The notes below the pieces were generated by a model. It did not search any database. It was not told where the DNA came from and saw only the letters and a list, made by a program, of their open reading frames with translations. The translations under genes were made by a program, and so were the position numbers. Below, piece after piece: positions 36,327 to 44,782 of a DNA stretch of 64,000 nucleotides. This DNA is from Pseudomonas brenneri (GTDB taxonomy: Bacteria; Pseudomonadota; Gammaproteobacteria; Pseudomonadales; Pseudomonadaceae): assembly GCF_007858285.1 (NCBI RefSeq), contig NZ_VFIL01000011.1:1-64000 (forward strand). The letters run 5' to 3'. Positions within the stretch are counted from its first letter, which is position 1; each line of letters begins with the position of its first letter.

Positions 36327-37641
36327 TTGTCTGCGCCCGCTGATGCTGGGCGCGCTGTTCCTGGGTACTGCTGCGGCACACGCAGCAGTGCAACCGCTGG
36401 ACAAGGTAGTGGCCATCGTCGATAACGACGTGATCATGCAGAGCCAACTCGACCAACGGGTCAAGGAAGTTCAGCAAACCATCGCCAAGCGTGGCGGTGG
36501 CGTACCGCCGACCAGCGTCCTGGACCAGCAGGTGCTGGAACGCCTGATCGTCGAAAACCTGCAATTGCAGATTGGCGACCGCTCGGGCATCCGCATCACC
36601 GATGAAGAGCTGAACCAGGCCGTCGGCACCATCGCTCAGCGCAACAACATGAGCATTGATCAGTTCCGTGCAGCCCTGGCTCGTGACGGCCTCTCCTATG
36701 AGGACGCCCGCGACCAGATCCGCCGCGAAATGATCATCAGCCGCGTGCGCCAGCGCCGTGTGGCCGAACGCGTGCAGGTCTCGGAGCAGGAAGTGAAGAA
36801 CTTCCTGGCCTCGGACCTGGGCAAGATGCAGCTCTCCGAAGAGCTGCGCCTGGCCAATATCCTGATCCCGACGCCAGACAGCGCCAACGCCGAGCAGCTC
36901 AACGCCGCAGCGGCCAAGACCCAGGCGATCTATGACCGTCTCAAGGCAGGTGCTGACTTTGCCCAGATGGCCATTGCCCAGTCCGGCAGCGACAACGCCC
37001 TTGAAGGCGGTGACATGGGCTGGCGTAAAGCTGCTCAATTGCCACCACCGTTTGACCGTGAGCTGAGCGCCATGGAAGTGGGTGGTATCACCCAACCTGC
37101 GCGCACACCTGGCGGCTTCATCATTCTCAAGTTGCTGGAGCGTCGCGGCGGTGAGGCTTCGTTGAAGGACGAAGTGCATGTCCGTCACATCCTGGTCAAG
37201 CCAAGCGAGATTCGCACCGAGGCTCAAACCAAGGAACTGGCGCAGAAGATCTATGAGCGCATCGAAGGCGGCGAAGACTTCGCCACCCTGGCCAAAAGCT
37301 TCTCGGAAGACCCGGGTTCTGCCCTCAACGGCGGCGACCTGAACTGGATCGACCCACGAGCCCTGGTGCCCGAGTTCCAGCAAGTCATGAACGATACGCC
37401 GCAAGGCGTGCTGTCCAAGCCGTTCAAGACCCAATACGGCTGGCATGTCCTGGAAGTCCTTGGCCGCCGCGCCACCGACAACACCACCCAGGCCCGCGAG
37501 CAGCAAGCGCTGACCGTATTGCGTAACCGCAAGTACGATGAAGAGCTGCAAACCTGGTTGCGTCAGATCCGTGACGAAGCCTACGTGGAAAACAAGCTTC
37601 CTGGCGCCGAACCGACAGGCACCGACCAGGCAGCCCAGTGA
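36301..37641 (+). CDS. surA: periplasmic chaperone/peptidyl-prolyl isomerase SurA
   Basis: Escorts outer-membrane proteins, LptD included, through the periplasm. The 446-residue protein has a signal peptide, an N-terminal chaperone region and two PpiC-type parvulin domains (about 175-280 and 285-390, the second with VRHILVKPSEI). Translation begins at GTG 36301, with AAGG five bases upstream; a second GTG at 36307 is possible. The gene overlaps lptD by 26 bp and pdxA by 4 bp. Confidence 0.94.
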   Translation: MNVKIKLSDCLRPLMLGALFLGTAAAHAAVQPLDKVVAIVDNDVIMQSQLDQRVKEVQQTIAKRGGGVPPTSVLDQQVLERLIVENLQLQIGDRSGIRITDEELNQAVGTIAQRNNMSIDQFRAALARDGLSYEDARDQIRREMIISRVRQRRVAERVQVSEQEVKNFLASDLGKMQLSEELRLANILIPTPDSANAEQLNAAAAKTQAIYDRLKAGADFAQMAIAQSGSDNALEGGDMGWRKAAQLPPPFDRELSAMEVGGITQPARTPGGFIILKLLERRGGEASLKDEVHVRHILVKPSEIRTEAQTKELAQKIYERIEGGEDFATLAKSFSEDPGSALNGGDLNWIDPRALVPEFQQVMNDTPQGVLSKPFKTQYGWHVLEVLGRRATDNTTQAREQQALTVLRNRKYDEELQTWLRQIRDEAYVENKLPGAEPTGTDQAAQ

Positions 37642-38627
37642 AACCCCAGCGTTTCGCGTTGACACCCGGCGAGCCGGCCGGCATAGGTCCAGACCTGTGC
37701 CTGCTGCTCGCCTCGCACGCCCAGCCACATCCCCTGATTGCCATTACCAGCCGCGACCTGCTCCTTGAGCGGGCCGCGCAGTTGGGCGTGGCGGTCAACT
37801 TGTTGGACGCCGCACCGGGCAACTGGCCCGACCTGCCAGCACCCGCGGGCAGCCTGTATGTGTGGGACACCCCGCTGCAAGCCAAGGTGGTCGCCGGGCA
37901 TCTGGACAAGGCCAATGCGGCGTTTGTGCTAGAGACCCTGACCCGTGCCGGGCAAGGCTGCATCAACGGCGACTTCGCCGGCATGATCACCGCCCCTGTG
38001 CACAAAGGCGTGATCAACGAATCGGGCATCGCCTTTTCCGGTCACACCGAATTCCTCGCCGAGCTGACGAACACTGCGCAAGTGGTGATGATGTTGGCCA
38101 CGCGCGGCTTGCGAGTCGCCTTGGTGACCACCCATCTGCCGCTGCGCGAGATTGCCGATGCCATTACCGTCGAACGCCTGGAGCGTGTAACGCGCATCCT
38201 GCACGCCGACCTGCAACAAAAATTCGGCATTGCCCAACCGCGCATCCTGGTCTGCGGGCTCAACCCCCACGCCGGCGAAGGCGGCCACTTGGGCCATGAA
38301 GAAATCGACATCATCGAACCAACCCTGGAGCGTCTGCGCCAAGAAGGCATGGACCTGCGTGGCCCACTGCCTGCGGACACTCTGTTTACCCCCAAATATC
38401 TGGAGCACTGCGATGCAGTGCTGGCGATGTACCATGATCAGGGGCTGCCAGTGCTGAAATACAAAGGCTTCGGCGCCGCAGTCAACGTGACACTAGGCCT
38501 GCCGATCATCCGCACCTCCGTCGACCATGGCACCGCCCTGGATTTGGCGGGCAGCGGCAAGATCGATACCGGCAGCCTGCACGTGGCCCTGGAAACCGCC
38601 TATCAGATGGCCGAGACCCGTATATGA
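37638..38627 (+). CDS. pdxA: 4-hydroxythreonine-4-phosphate dehydrogenase
   Basis: NAD-dependent, metal-requiring enzyme of the DXP-dependent vitamin B6 pathway. The 329-residue protein has the N-terminal TPGEPAGIGPDL, TAPVHKGVINE and FSGHTEFLAE motifs and the metal-binding HDQG near residue 275. It starts with GTG inside the surA stop (GTGA) and overlaps rsmA by 4 bp. Confidence 0.95.
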   Translation: MKPQRFALTPGEPAGIGPDLCLLLASHAQPHPLIAITSRDLLLERAAQLGVAVNLLDAAPGNWPDLPAPAGSLYVWDTPLQAKVVAGHLDKANAAFVLETLTRAGQGCINGDFAGMITAPVHKGVINESGIAFSGHTEFLAELTNTAQVVMMLATRGLRVALVTTHLPLREIADAITVERLERVTRILHADLQQKFGIAQPRILVCGLNPHAGEGGHLGHEEIDIIEPTLERLRQEGMDLRGPLPADTLFTPKYLEHCDAVLAMYHDQGLPVLKYKGFGAAVNVTLGLPIIRTSVDHGTALDLAGSGKIDTGSLHVALETAYQMAETRI

Positions 38628-39436
38628 CCGAGCATTACCAACACCGGGCGCGCAAGCGTTTCGGGCAAAACTTCCTGCACGATGCCGGCGTCATCGACCG
38701 CATCCTGCGCTCCATCCATGCCAAGCCCGAAGACCGCCTGCTGGAAATCGGCCCGGGCCAGGGCGCACTGACCCAGGGCCTGCTCAACAGCGGCGGGCAG
38801 TTGGATGTGATTGAGCTGGATAAAGACCTGGTTCCGATCCTCAACCAGCAATTCGCCGGCAAGCCCAACTTCAACCTGCACCAGGGCGATGCACTGAAGT
38901 TCGACTTCAACAGCCTCAATGCTGCCCCCCACAGCCTGCGGGTTGTCGGCAACCTGCCGTATAACATCTCCACGCCGCTGATTTTTCACCTGCTGAACAA
39001 CGCAGGCATCATCCGCGACATGCATTTCATGCTGCAGAAGGAAGTGGTCGAGCGCCTGGCGGCCGGCCCAGGCGGCGGTGATTGGGGTCGCCTGTCGATC
39101 ATGGTTCAGTACCACTGCCGGGTCGAGCACCTGTTCAATGTGGGCCCGGGCGCGTTCAATCCGCCGCCAAAAGTCGATTCGGCAATTGTGCGCCTGGTGC
39201 CGCACGCAGTCCTTCCGCACCCGGCCAAGGATCATCGCCTGCTGGAGCGGGTAGTACGCGAAGCATTCAACCAGCGGCGCAAGACCTTGCGCAACACGCT
39301 CAAGGCACTCTTGAGCAACGCCGAGATCGAAGCCGCCGGTGTCGACGGCAGCCTGCGCCCGGAGCAACTGGACCTGGCCGCGTTCGTGCGTCTGGCGGAC
39401 CAGCTAGCCATCCAGCCAGCGCCCGTCGTCGACTGA
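38624..39436 (+). CDS. rsmA: 16S rRNA dimethyladenosine transferase (KsgA)
   Basis: Dimethylates two adjacent adenosines near the 3' end of 16S rRNA in late 30S assembly. The 270-residue protein has KRFGQNFLHD, the SAM motif LEIGPGQGALT and the catalytic NLPYNIS near residue 110. It follows pdxA with an ATGA overlap, the common surA-pdxA-rsmA-apaG-apaH order. Confidence 0.96.
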   Translation: MTEHYQHRARKRFGQNFLHDAGVIDRILRSIHAKPEDRLLEIGPGQGALTQGLLNSGGQLDVIELDKDLVPILNQQFAGKPNFNLHQGDALKFDFNSLNAAPHSLRVVGNLPYNISTPLIFHLLNNAGIIRDMHFMLQKEVVERLAAGPGGGDWGRLSIMVQYHCRVEHLFNVGPGAFNPPPKVDSAIVRLVPHAVLPHPAKDHRLLERVVREAFNQRRKTLRNTLKALLSNAEIEAAGVDGSLRPEQLDLAAFVRLADQLAIQPAPVVD

Positions 39437-39446
39437 CCCACCGCCA

Positions 39447-39468
39447 TCGCCGGCAAGCCGGCTCCTGC
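39447..39468. repeat. short REP-like palindrome between rsmA and apaG
   Basis: ATCGCCGGCAAGCCGGCTCC is a short palindrome resembling the core of the single REP at 9598. No full doublet is present. Confidence 0.5.
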
Positions 39469-39573
39469 ACGGGAGCGCACCAGGTCAGACAGCATGTCTG
39501 GCCTAGTGCCTACCTCATGGCCTAGACTGATCCGCATCTGCTGTCCTCCGCTTTTGCTCTTAAGGCCTCTTGC

Positions 39574-39954
39574 ATGTCCGATCCTCGCTATCAGATCGAC
39601 GTCAGCGTCGTCACCCGCTTCCTGGCGGAACAATCGCAACCCGAACAGAATCGCTATGCCTTTGCCTACACCGTCACGGTGAAGAACAATGGCCAGGTGC
39701 CTGCCAAGCTGTTGTCTCGCCACTGGGTGATCACCGACGGTGACGGCCATGTCGAGGAAGTGCGCGGTGCCGGCGTCATCGGCCAACAGCCACTGATCGG
39801 CAGCGGCGCAAGCCACACCTACAGCAGCGGCACCGTGATGACCTCCAAGGTCGGCACGATGCAAGGCAGCTACCAGATGCTTGCCGACGACGGCAAACAC
39901 TTCGACGCCATCATTGCCCCCTTCCGCCTGGCGGTGCCGGGAGCCCTGCACTGA
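39574..39954 (+). CDS. apaG: ApaG (DUF525) protein
   Basis: A 126-residue beta-sandwich protein of the ApaG family. It contains the stretches FAYTVTVKNNGQVPAKLLSR and IGSGASHTYSSG. The biochemical role is uncertain in bacteria. Its stop codon overlaps the first base of the apaH start (TGATG), so translation is probably coupled. Confidence 0.93.
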   Translation: MSDPRYQIDVSVVTRFLAEQSQPEQNRYAFAYTVTVKNNGQVPAKLLSRHWVITDGDGHVEEVRGAGVIGQQPLIGSGASHTYSSGTVMTSKVGTMQGSYQMLADDGKHFDAIIAPFRLAVPGALH

Positions 39955-40805
39955 TGGCAACCTATGCTGTCGGCGACCTGCAAGGCTGCCTGGAGCCGCT
40001 CAAATGCCTGCTTGACCGCGTAGCCTTCGACCCAGCCAAAGATCGCCTGTGGCTGGTGGGCGACCTGGTCAACCGCGGCCCGCAATCCCTGGAAACCCTG
40101 CGCTACCTGTATCGTCTACGCGATTCCCTGGTGTGCGTGCTGGGCAACCATGACCTGCACCTGCTGGCGGCCGGCAATAACATCGAGCGTCTGAAAAAGG
40201 GCGACACCCTGCGCGAAATCCTCGAAGCGCCGGATCGCGCCGAGCTGCTCGACTGGCTGCGCCGGCAGAAACTCGTGCATTACGATGAAAGTCGTAATAC
40301 CGCCCTGGTACATGCCGGCATCCCGCCGCAGTGGACCCTCAAGAAGGCTCTCAAATGTGCCGCCGAAGTCGAAGCCGCCCTGGCCGATGACACCCTGTTC
40401 GCCACTTATCTGGACGGCATGTACGGCAATGAGCCGGTCAAGTGGGATAACGAGCTGACAGGCGTCGCCCGCCTGCGAGTCATCACCAACTACTTCACGC
40501 GCATGCGCTTTTGCACCGCCGAAGGCAAACTCGACCTAAAGAGCAAGGAAGGCGCAGAAACCGCCCTCCCCGGCTACAAACCCTGGTTCGCCCACAAGGA
40601 GCGCAAGACCCGTGAGACGAAGGTCATCTTCGGTCACTGGGCCGCCCTTGAAGGCCACTGCGACGAGCCCGGCGTATTCGCCCTCGACACCGGTTGTGTC
40701 TGGGGCGGCGCCATGACCCTGATGAACATCGACACCGGCGAGCGCCTGAGCTGCCAGTGCGAATCTCCCCTTCCCGTTACACTGCCGGCTGCCGCCAAGC
40801 GCTAG
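39954..40805 (+). CDS. apaH: bis(5'-nucleosyl)-tetraphosphatase, symmetrical
   Basis: Metallophosphatase that splits Ap4A to ADP and can decap Np4-capped RNA. The 283-residue protein has the phosphoesterase motifs GDLQGC near residue 7, GDLVNRGP near 36 and GNHDLHL near 64. It lies in the rsmA-apaG-apaH cluster. Confidence 0.95.
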   Translation: MATYAVGDLQGCLEPLKCLLDRVAFDPAKDRLWLVGDLVNRGPQSLETLRYLYRLRDSLVCVLGNHDLHLLAAGNNIERLKKGDTLREILEAPDRAELLDWLRRQKLVHYDESRNTALVHAGIPPQWTLKKALKCAAEVEAALADDTLFATYLDGMYGNEPVKWDNELTGVARLRVITNYFTRMRFCTAEGKLDLKSKEGAETALPGYKPWFAHKERKTRETKVIFGHWAALEGHCDEPGVFALDTGCVWGGAMTLMNIDTGERLSCQCESPLPVTLPAAAKR

Positions 40806-40837
40806 ACGCCGCTTGCCGCCCGCCCAAGGAGCCCGCC

Positions 40838-41167
40838 ATGAGCGAATTCAAACGTATCCCTCCCGAACAAGCCCAAGCCCTGCGTGAGCAAGGCGCCGTG
40901 GTGGTGGATATCCGTGACCAGCCTACTTACGCCGCTGCCCACATCAGCGGGGCCAAGCATTTGGACAACGTCAATATCGCCGACTTCATCCGTGCCGCCG
41001 ACCTCGACGCACCGCTGATCGTCGCCTGCTATCACGGTAACTCCAGCCAGAGCGCGGCCGCCTATCTGGTCAGCCAGGGCTTCTCCGATGTCTACAGCCT
41101 GGACGGTGGCTTTGAGCTATGGCGTACGACCTATCCTGCAGAAATTGCCACAGGCGATTCGCAATAA
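40838..41167 (+). CDS. glpE: thiosulfate sulfurtransferase GlpE
   Basis: Single-domain rhodanese of 109 residues. The active-site Cys lies in VACYHGNSSQSAA near residue 65, preceded by VVVDIRDQPTYAAAHI. AAGGA lies 10 bp before the ATG. It is 32 bp after apaH on the same strand. Confidence 0.9.
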   Translation: MSEFKRIPPEQAQALREQGAVVVDIRDQPTYAAAHISGAKHLDNVNIADFIRAADLDAPLIVACYHGNSSQSAAAYLVSQGFSDVYSLDGGFELWRTTYPAEIATGDSQ

Positions 41168-41209
41168 TTTTTTTCAAACCCCGCTACCCCGCGTCAAGCT
41201 TGGGCTCGC

Positions 41210-41236
41210 GCCGTTTCTGACGAACGGTGCGCCCAA
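41210..41236. terminator. possible hairpin downstream of glpE
   Basis: TTGGGC at 41210-41215 and GCCCAA at 41231-41236 can pair around a bulged GC-rich stem. There is no T run. It is weak evidence for termination before prkA. Confidence 0.3.
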
Positions 41237-41255
41237 ACTAATTCGGCATCTCGCC

Positions 41256-41282
41256 TTGACCTCCCGGATTCCCAACTATCAT
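41256..41282 (+). promoter_or_regulatory. candidate promoter for prkA, sigma-S-like -10
   Basis: TTGACC at 41256-41261 and CTATCAT at 41276-41282 are separated by a short spacer. The -10 resembles the stationary-phase form CTATACT. The E. coli homologue yeaGH is RpoS dependent, which fits but does not prove this. Confidence 0.3.
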
Positions 41283-41450
41283 TAAGCGCAGGCCATCCAA
41301 AACAGGGGAGAGCCGGTACACCGGCGTGCGGGTCATCGGTAGCGTTTCAGGGTGTTCTGGGGGGAAATGGCCACGGCAAGCGCCACTGGCTGCCAGCATC
41401 GACTGATTGATCCGGCGTCGGCTCCACGTATCGAGCGAGGTGACGACGTC

Positions 41451-43373
41451 ATGAGTATTTTTAGCCACTTCCAACAACGCTTCGAGTCCACACAGCAGGA
41501 AGAACTCACACTGCAAGAGTATCTTGAGCTGTGCAAAAAAGACCGCAGCACCTACGCATCTGCCGCCGAGCGCCTGCTACTGGCGATTGGCGAGCCTGAG
41601 CTGGTAGACACCTCCAACAACTCGCGGCTGTCGCGAATATTCTCCAACAAGGTGATCCGCCGCTACCCGGCCTTTGAAGACTTCCATGGCATGGAAGAAT
41701 GCATCGACCAGATCGTCTCCTACTTCCGCCATGCCGCCCAAGGCCTGGAAGAGAAGAAACAGATCCTCTACCTGCTCGGCCCCGTGGGCGGCGGTAAATC
41801 TTCCCTGGCCGAAAAACTCAAGCAACTGATCGAAAAGGTGCCGTTCTACGCGATCAAGGGCTCCCCGGTGTTCGAGTCGCCCCTTGGCCTGTTCAACGCC
41901 ACGGAAGATGGCGCAATCCTCGAAGAAGACTTCGGCATCCCACGGCGCTACCTCAATACCATCATGTCGCCCTGGGCCACCAAGCGCCTGGCCGAGTTTG
42001 GCGGCGATATCAGCCAGTTCCGGGTGGTGAAGCTCTATCCGTCAATCCTCAACCAGATCGGCGTCGCCAAGACCGAACCGGGGGATGAGAACAACCAGGA
42101 TATTTCGGCACTGGTGGGCAAGGTCGATATTCGCAAACTGGAGGAGTTCCCACAGAACGACGCCGATGCCTATAGCTACTCAGGCGCGCTGTGCCGGGCC
42201 AACCAGGGCCTGATGGAATTCGTGGAGATGTTCAAGGCGCCGATCAAGGTGCTGCACCCACTGCTCACCGCGACCCAGGAAGGCAACTACAACAGTACCG
42301 AAGGCCTGGGGGCGATTCCGTTCACTGGCATCCTGCTGGCCCACTCCAACGAATCGGAGTGGCACACCTTCCGCAACAACAAGAACAACGAAGCCTTCAT
42401 CGACCGGATCTATATCGTCAAGGTGCCGTACTGCCTGCGGGTCAGCGATGAAATCAAGATTTACGACAAGCTGCTGTTCAACAGCTCCCTGGCCAAGGCC
42501 CATTGCGCCCCAGACACCCTGAAGATGCTCGCCCAGTTCACCGTGCTGTCGCGCCTCAAGGAGCCGGAAAACTCGAACATCTACTCGAAAATGCGCGTCT
42601 ACGACGGGGAAAACCTCAAGGACACCGATCCCAAGGCCAAGTCGATCCAGGAGTACCGCGATACGGCGGGCGTGGATGAGGGCATGAACGGCCTGTCGAC
42701 CCGCTTCGCGTTCAAGATCCTGTCCAAGGTCTTCAACTTCGACCCCCATGAGATCGCGGCCAACCCGGTGCACCTGCTCTATGTACTGGAGCAGCAGATC
42801 GAACAGGAGCAATTCCAGGCCGAAACCCGCGAGCGTTACCTGCGCTTCCTCAAGGAGTACCTGGCACCGCGCTATATCGAGTTCATCGGCAAGGAAATCC
42901 AGACCGCTTACCTGGAGTCCTATAGCGAATACGGGCAGAACATCTTCGATCGCTATGTGCTTTACGCAGACTTCTGGATCCAGGACCAGGAATACCGCGA
43001 CCCGGAAACCGGCGAGATCCTCAACCGCGTGGCCCTCAACGAGGAACTGGAGAAGATCGAAAAACCGGCCGGCATCAGCAATCCGAAGGATTTCCGCAAC
43101 GAAATCGTCAACTTCGTGTTGCGCGCCCGGGCCAACAACAACGGCAAGAACCCTACCTGGCTCAGCTACGAGAAGCTGCGGGTGGTCATCGAGAAGAAAA
43201 TGTTCTCCAACACCGAGGATCTGCTGCCGGTCATCAGCTTCAACGCCAAGGCCAGTAAGGAGGACCAGCAAAAACACAACGACTTCGTCACACGAATGGT
43301 CGAGCGCGGCTACACCGACAAACAGGTACGCCTGCTCTCCGAGTGGTACCTGCGGGTCAGAAAATCCCAGTAA
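41451..43373 (+). CDS. prkA: PrkA/YeaG family AAA+ serine protein kinase
   Basis: A 640-residue protein. The N-terminal AAA+ PrkA domain (Walker A LLGPVGGGKSSLAEKL near residue 110) is followed by the C-terminal PrkA kinase-like region. It is the first gene of prkA-yeaH-spoVR, a conserved stress and stationary-phase operon; in E. coli the counterpart acts in nitrogen starvation. The start MSIFSHFQQ fits the family; an in-frame start 33 codons upstream is not supported. Confidence 0.93.
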   Translation: MSIFSHFQQRFESTQQEELTLQEYLELCKKDRSTYASAAERLLLAIGEPELVDTSNNSRLSRIFSNKVIRRYPAFEDFHGMEECIDQIVSYFRHAAQGLEEKKQILYLLGPVGGGKSSLAEKLKQLIEKVPFYAIKGSPVFESPLGLFNATEDGAILEEDFGIPRRYLNTIMSPWATKRLAEFGGDISQFRVVKLYPSILNQIGVAKTEPGDENNQDISALVGKVDIRKLEEFPQNDADAYSYSGALCRANQGLMEFVEMFKAPIKVLHPLLTATQEGNYNSTEGLGAIPFTGILLAHSNESEWHTFRNNKNNEAFIDRIYIVKVPYCLRVSDEIKIYDKLLFNSSLAKAHCAPDTLKMLAQFTVLSRLKEPENSNIYSKMRVYDGENLKDTDPKAKSIQEYRDTAGVDEGMNGLSTRFAFKILSKVFNFDPHEIAANPVHLLYVLEQQIEQEQFQAETRERYLRFLKEYLAPRYIEFIGKEIQTAYLESYSEYGQNIFDRYVLYADFWIQDQEYRDPETGEILNRVALNEELEKIEKPAGISNPKDFRNEIVNFVLRARANNNGKNPTWLSYEKLRVVIEKKMFSNTEDLLPVISFNAKASKEDQQKHNDFVTRMVERGYTDKQVRLLSEWYLRVRKSQ

Positions 43374-43440
43374 GGCAGCGACAGGCGGCACGCTGCAGGC
43401 CACTGGCGCCTCGATTGGGGCGCCTTGGCTGCGGCAGCCG

Positions 43441-43494
43441 ACCGCTTGTCTTTAAGCTTCCAGCTTGGCGCTTGAAGCTTGTAACTTGAAGCTG
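43441..43494. repeat. tandem AGCTTGAAGC-like repeats between prkA and yeaH
   Basis: Repeated short units of the form AAGCTT/GCTTGAAGC are clustered in this stretch (43453-43492). A similar run (AAGCTTCAAGCGATAAGCCGCAAGC) occurs at about 26662-26687. They lie in noncoding spacers and could form small hairpins. Confidence 0.5.
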
Positions 43495-43510
43495 CCCGGA
43501 GGGCTCCACC

Positions 43511-44782
43511 ATGAGCTATGTGATCGACCGACGCCTCAATGGCAAGAACAAGAGCACGGTAAACCGCCAGCGTTTCCTGCGGCGCTACCGTGACCACATC
43601 AAAAAAGCCGTCGAAGAGGCGGTGAGTCGCCGTTCCATTACCGATATGGAGCATGGCGAGCAGATCAGCATTCCCGGTCGTGATATCGACGAACCGGTGC
43701 TGCATCACGGCCGCGGCGGCAAGCAGACTGTGGTTCATCCGGGAAACAAGGAATTCACCACCGGCGAGCATATCCAGCGTCCTCAAGGCGGCGGGGGCGG
43801 TAAAGGCCCAGGCAAGGCCGGCAACTCCGGCGAAGGCATGGACGAGTTCGTATTCCAGATTACCCAGGAGGAATTTCTCGAATTCATGTTCGAGGACCTG
43901 GAACTGCCCAACCTGGTCAAGCGCAACCTGACCGGCACCGATACCTTCAAGACCGTACGCGCCGGCATCAGCAACGAGGGCAACCCCTCGCGGATCAATA
44001 TCATCCGCACCCTGCGCTCGGCCCATGCGAGGCGTATCGCCCTGTCGGGCAGCAGTCGCGCCAAACTCAAGGAGGCCAAGGAAGAGTTGGCGCGCTTGAA
44101 GCGCGAAGAACCGGACAACTTCGGCGATATCCAGGAAATCGAGGCAGAAATCGAGAAACTCAGCGCGCGTATTCACCGCGTGCCATTCCTTGACACCTTC
44201 GACTTGAAATACAACTTGCTGGTCAAGCAACCCAACCCCAGCTCCAAGGCGGTGATGTTCTGCCTGATGGACGTTTCCGGCTCGATGACCCAGGCGACCA
44301 AGGACATCGCCAAGCGCTTCTTTATCCTGCTGTACCTGTTTCTCAAGCGGAACTACGACAAGATCGACGTCGTCTTCATTCGCCATCACACCAGTGCCCG
44401 CGAGGTCGACGAAGAAGAGTTCTTCTATTCCCGGGAGACCGGCGGCACCATCGTCTCCAGCGCGCTGAAACTGATGCAGGAAATCATGGCTGAGCGCTAT
44501 CCCGCCAACGAATGGAACATCTACGCCGCCCAGGCTTCCGATGGCGACAACTGGAACGACGACTCGCCCATCTGCCGCGACATCCTGATCAACCAGATCA
44601 TGCCGTTCGTGCAGTACTACACTTATGTGGAGATTACCCCCCGCGAGCACCAGGCCCTGTGGTTCGAATACGAGCGCATCGGTGAAGCTTTCGCCGATAC
44701 TTTCGCCCAGCAACAACTGGTCTCGGCCGGCGATATCTATCCGGTCTTCCGTGAACTCTTCCAGCGCAGGTTAGTGACATGA
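43511..44782 (+). CDS. yeaH: YeaH/DUF444 family protein
   Basis: A 423-residue protein of the DUF444 family with a von Willebrand A-like domain (about 245-400). The MIDAS-like DVSGSM motif lies near residue 255. The Gly/Lys-rich stretch around residue 95-110 is low complexity. It is the middle gene of prkA-yeaH-spoVR and is linked to the PrkA kinase. A GGAGGG precedes the ATG, and the gene overlaps spoVR by 4 bp. Confidence 0.9.
   Translation: MSYVIDRRLNGKNKSTVNRQRFLRRYRDHIKKAVEEAVSRRSITDMEHGEQISIPGRDIDEPVLHHGRGGKQTVVHPGNKEFTTGEHIQRPQGGGGGKGPGKAGNSGEGMDEFVFQITQEEFLEFMFEDLELPNLVKRNLTGTDTFKTVRAGISNEGNPSRINIIRTLRSAHARRIALSGSSRAKLKEAKEELARLKREEPDNFGDIQEIEAEIEKLSARIHRVPFLDTFDLKYNLLVKQPNPSSKAVMFCLMDVSGSMTQATKDIAKRFFILLYLFLKRNYDKIDVVFIRHHTSAREVDEEEFFYSRETGGTIVSSALKLMQEIMAERYPANEWNIYAAQASDGDNWNDDSPICRDILINQIMPFVQYYTYVEITPREHQALWFEYERIGEAFADTFAQQQLVSAGDIYPVFRELFQRRLVT

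Noticed and set aside
33666..36464. A 932-codon open frame on the strand opposite lptD
   Set aside because: It mirrors lptD almost end to end, has no family motif and no start signals, and long antisense frames are common in high G+C genes. lptD itself is unmistakable.
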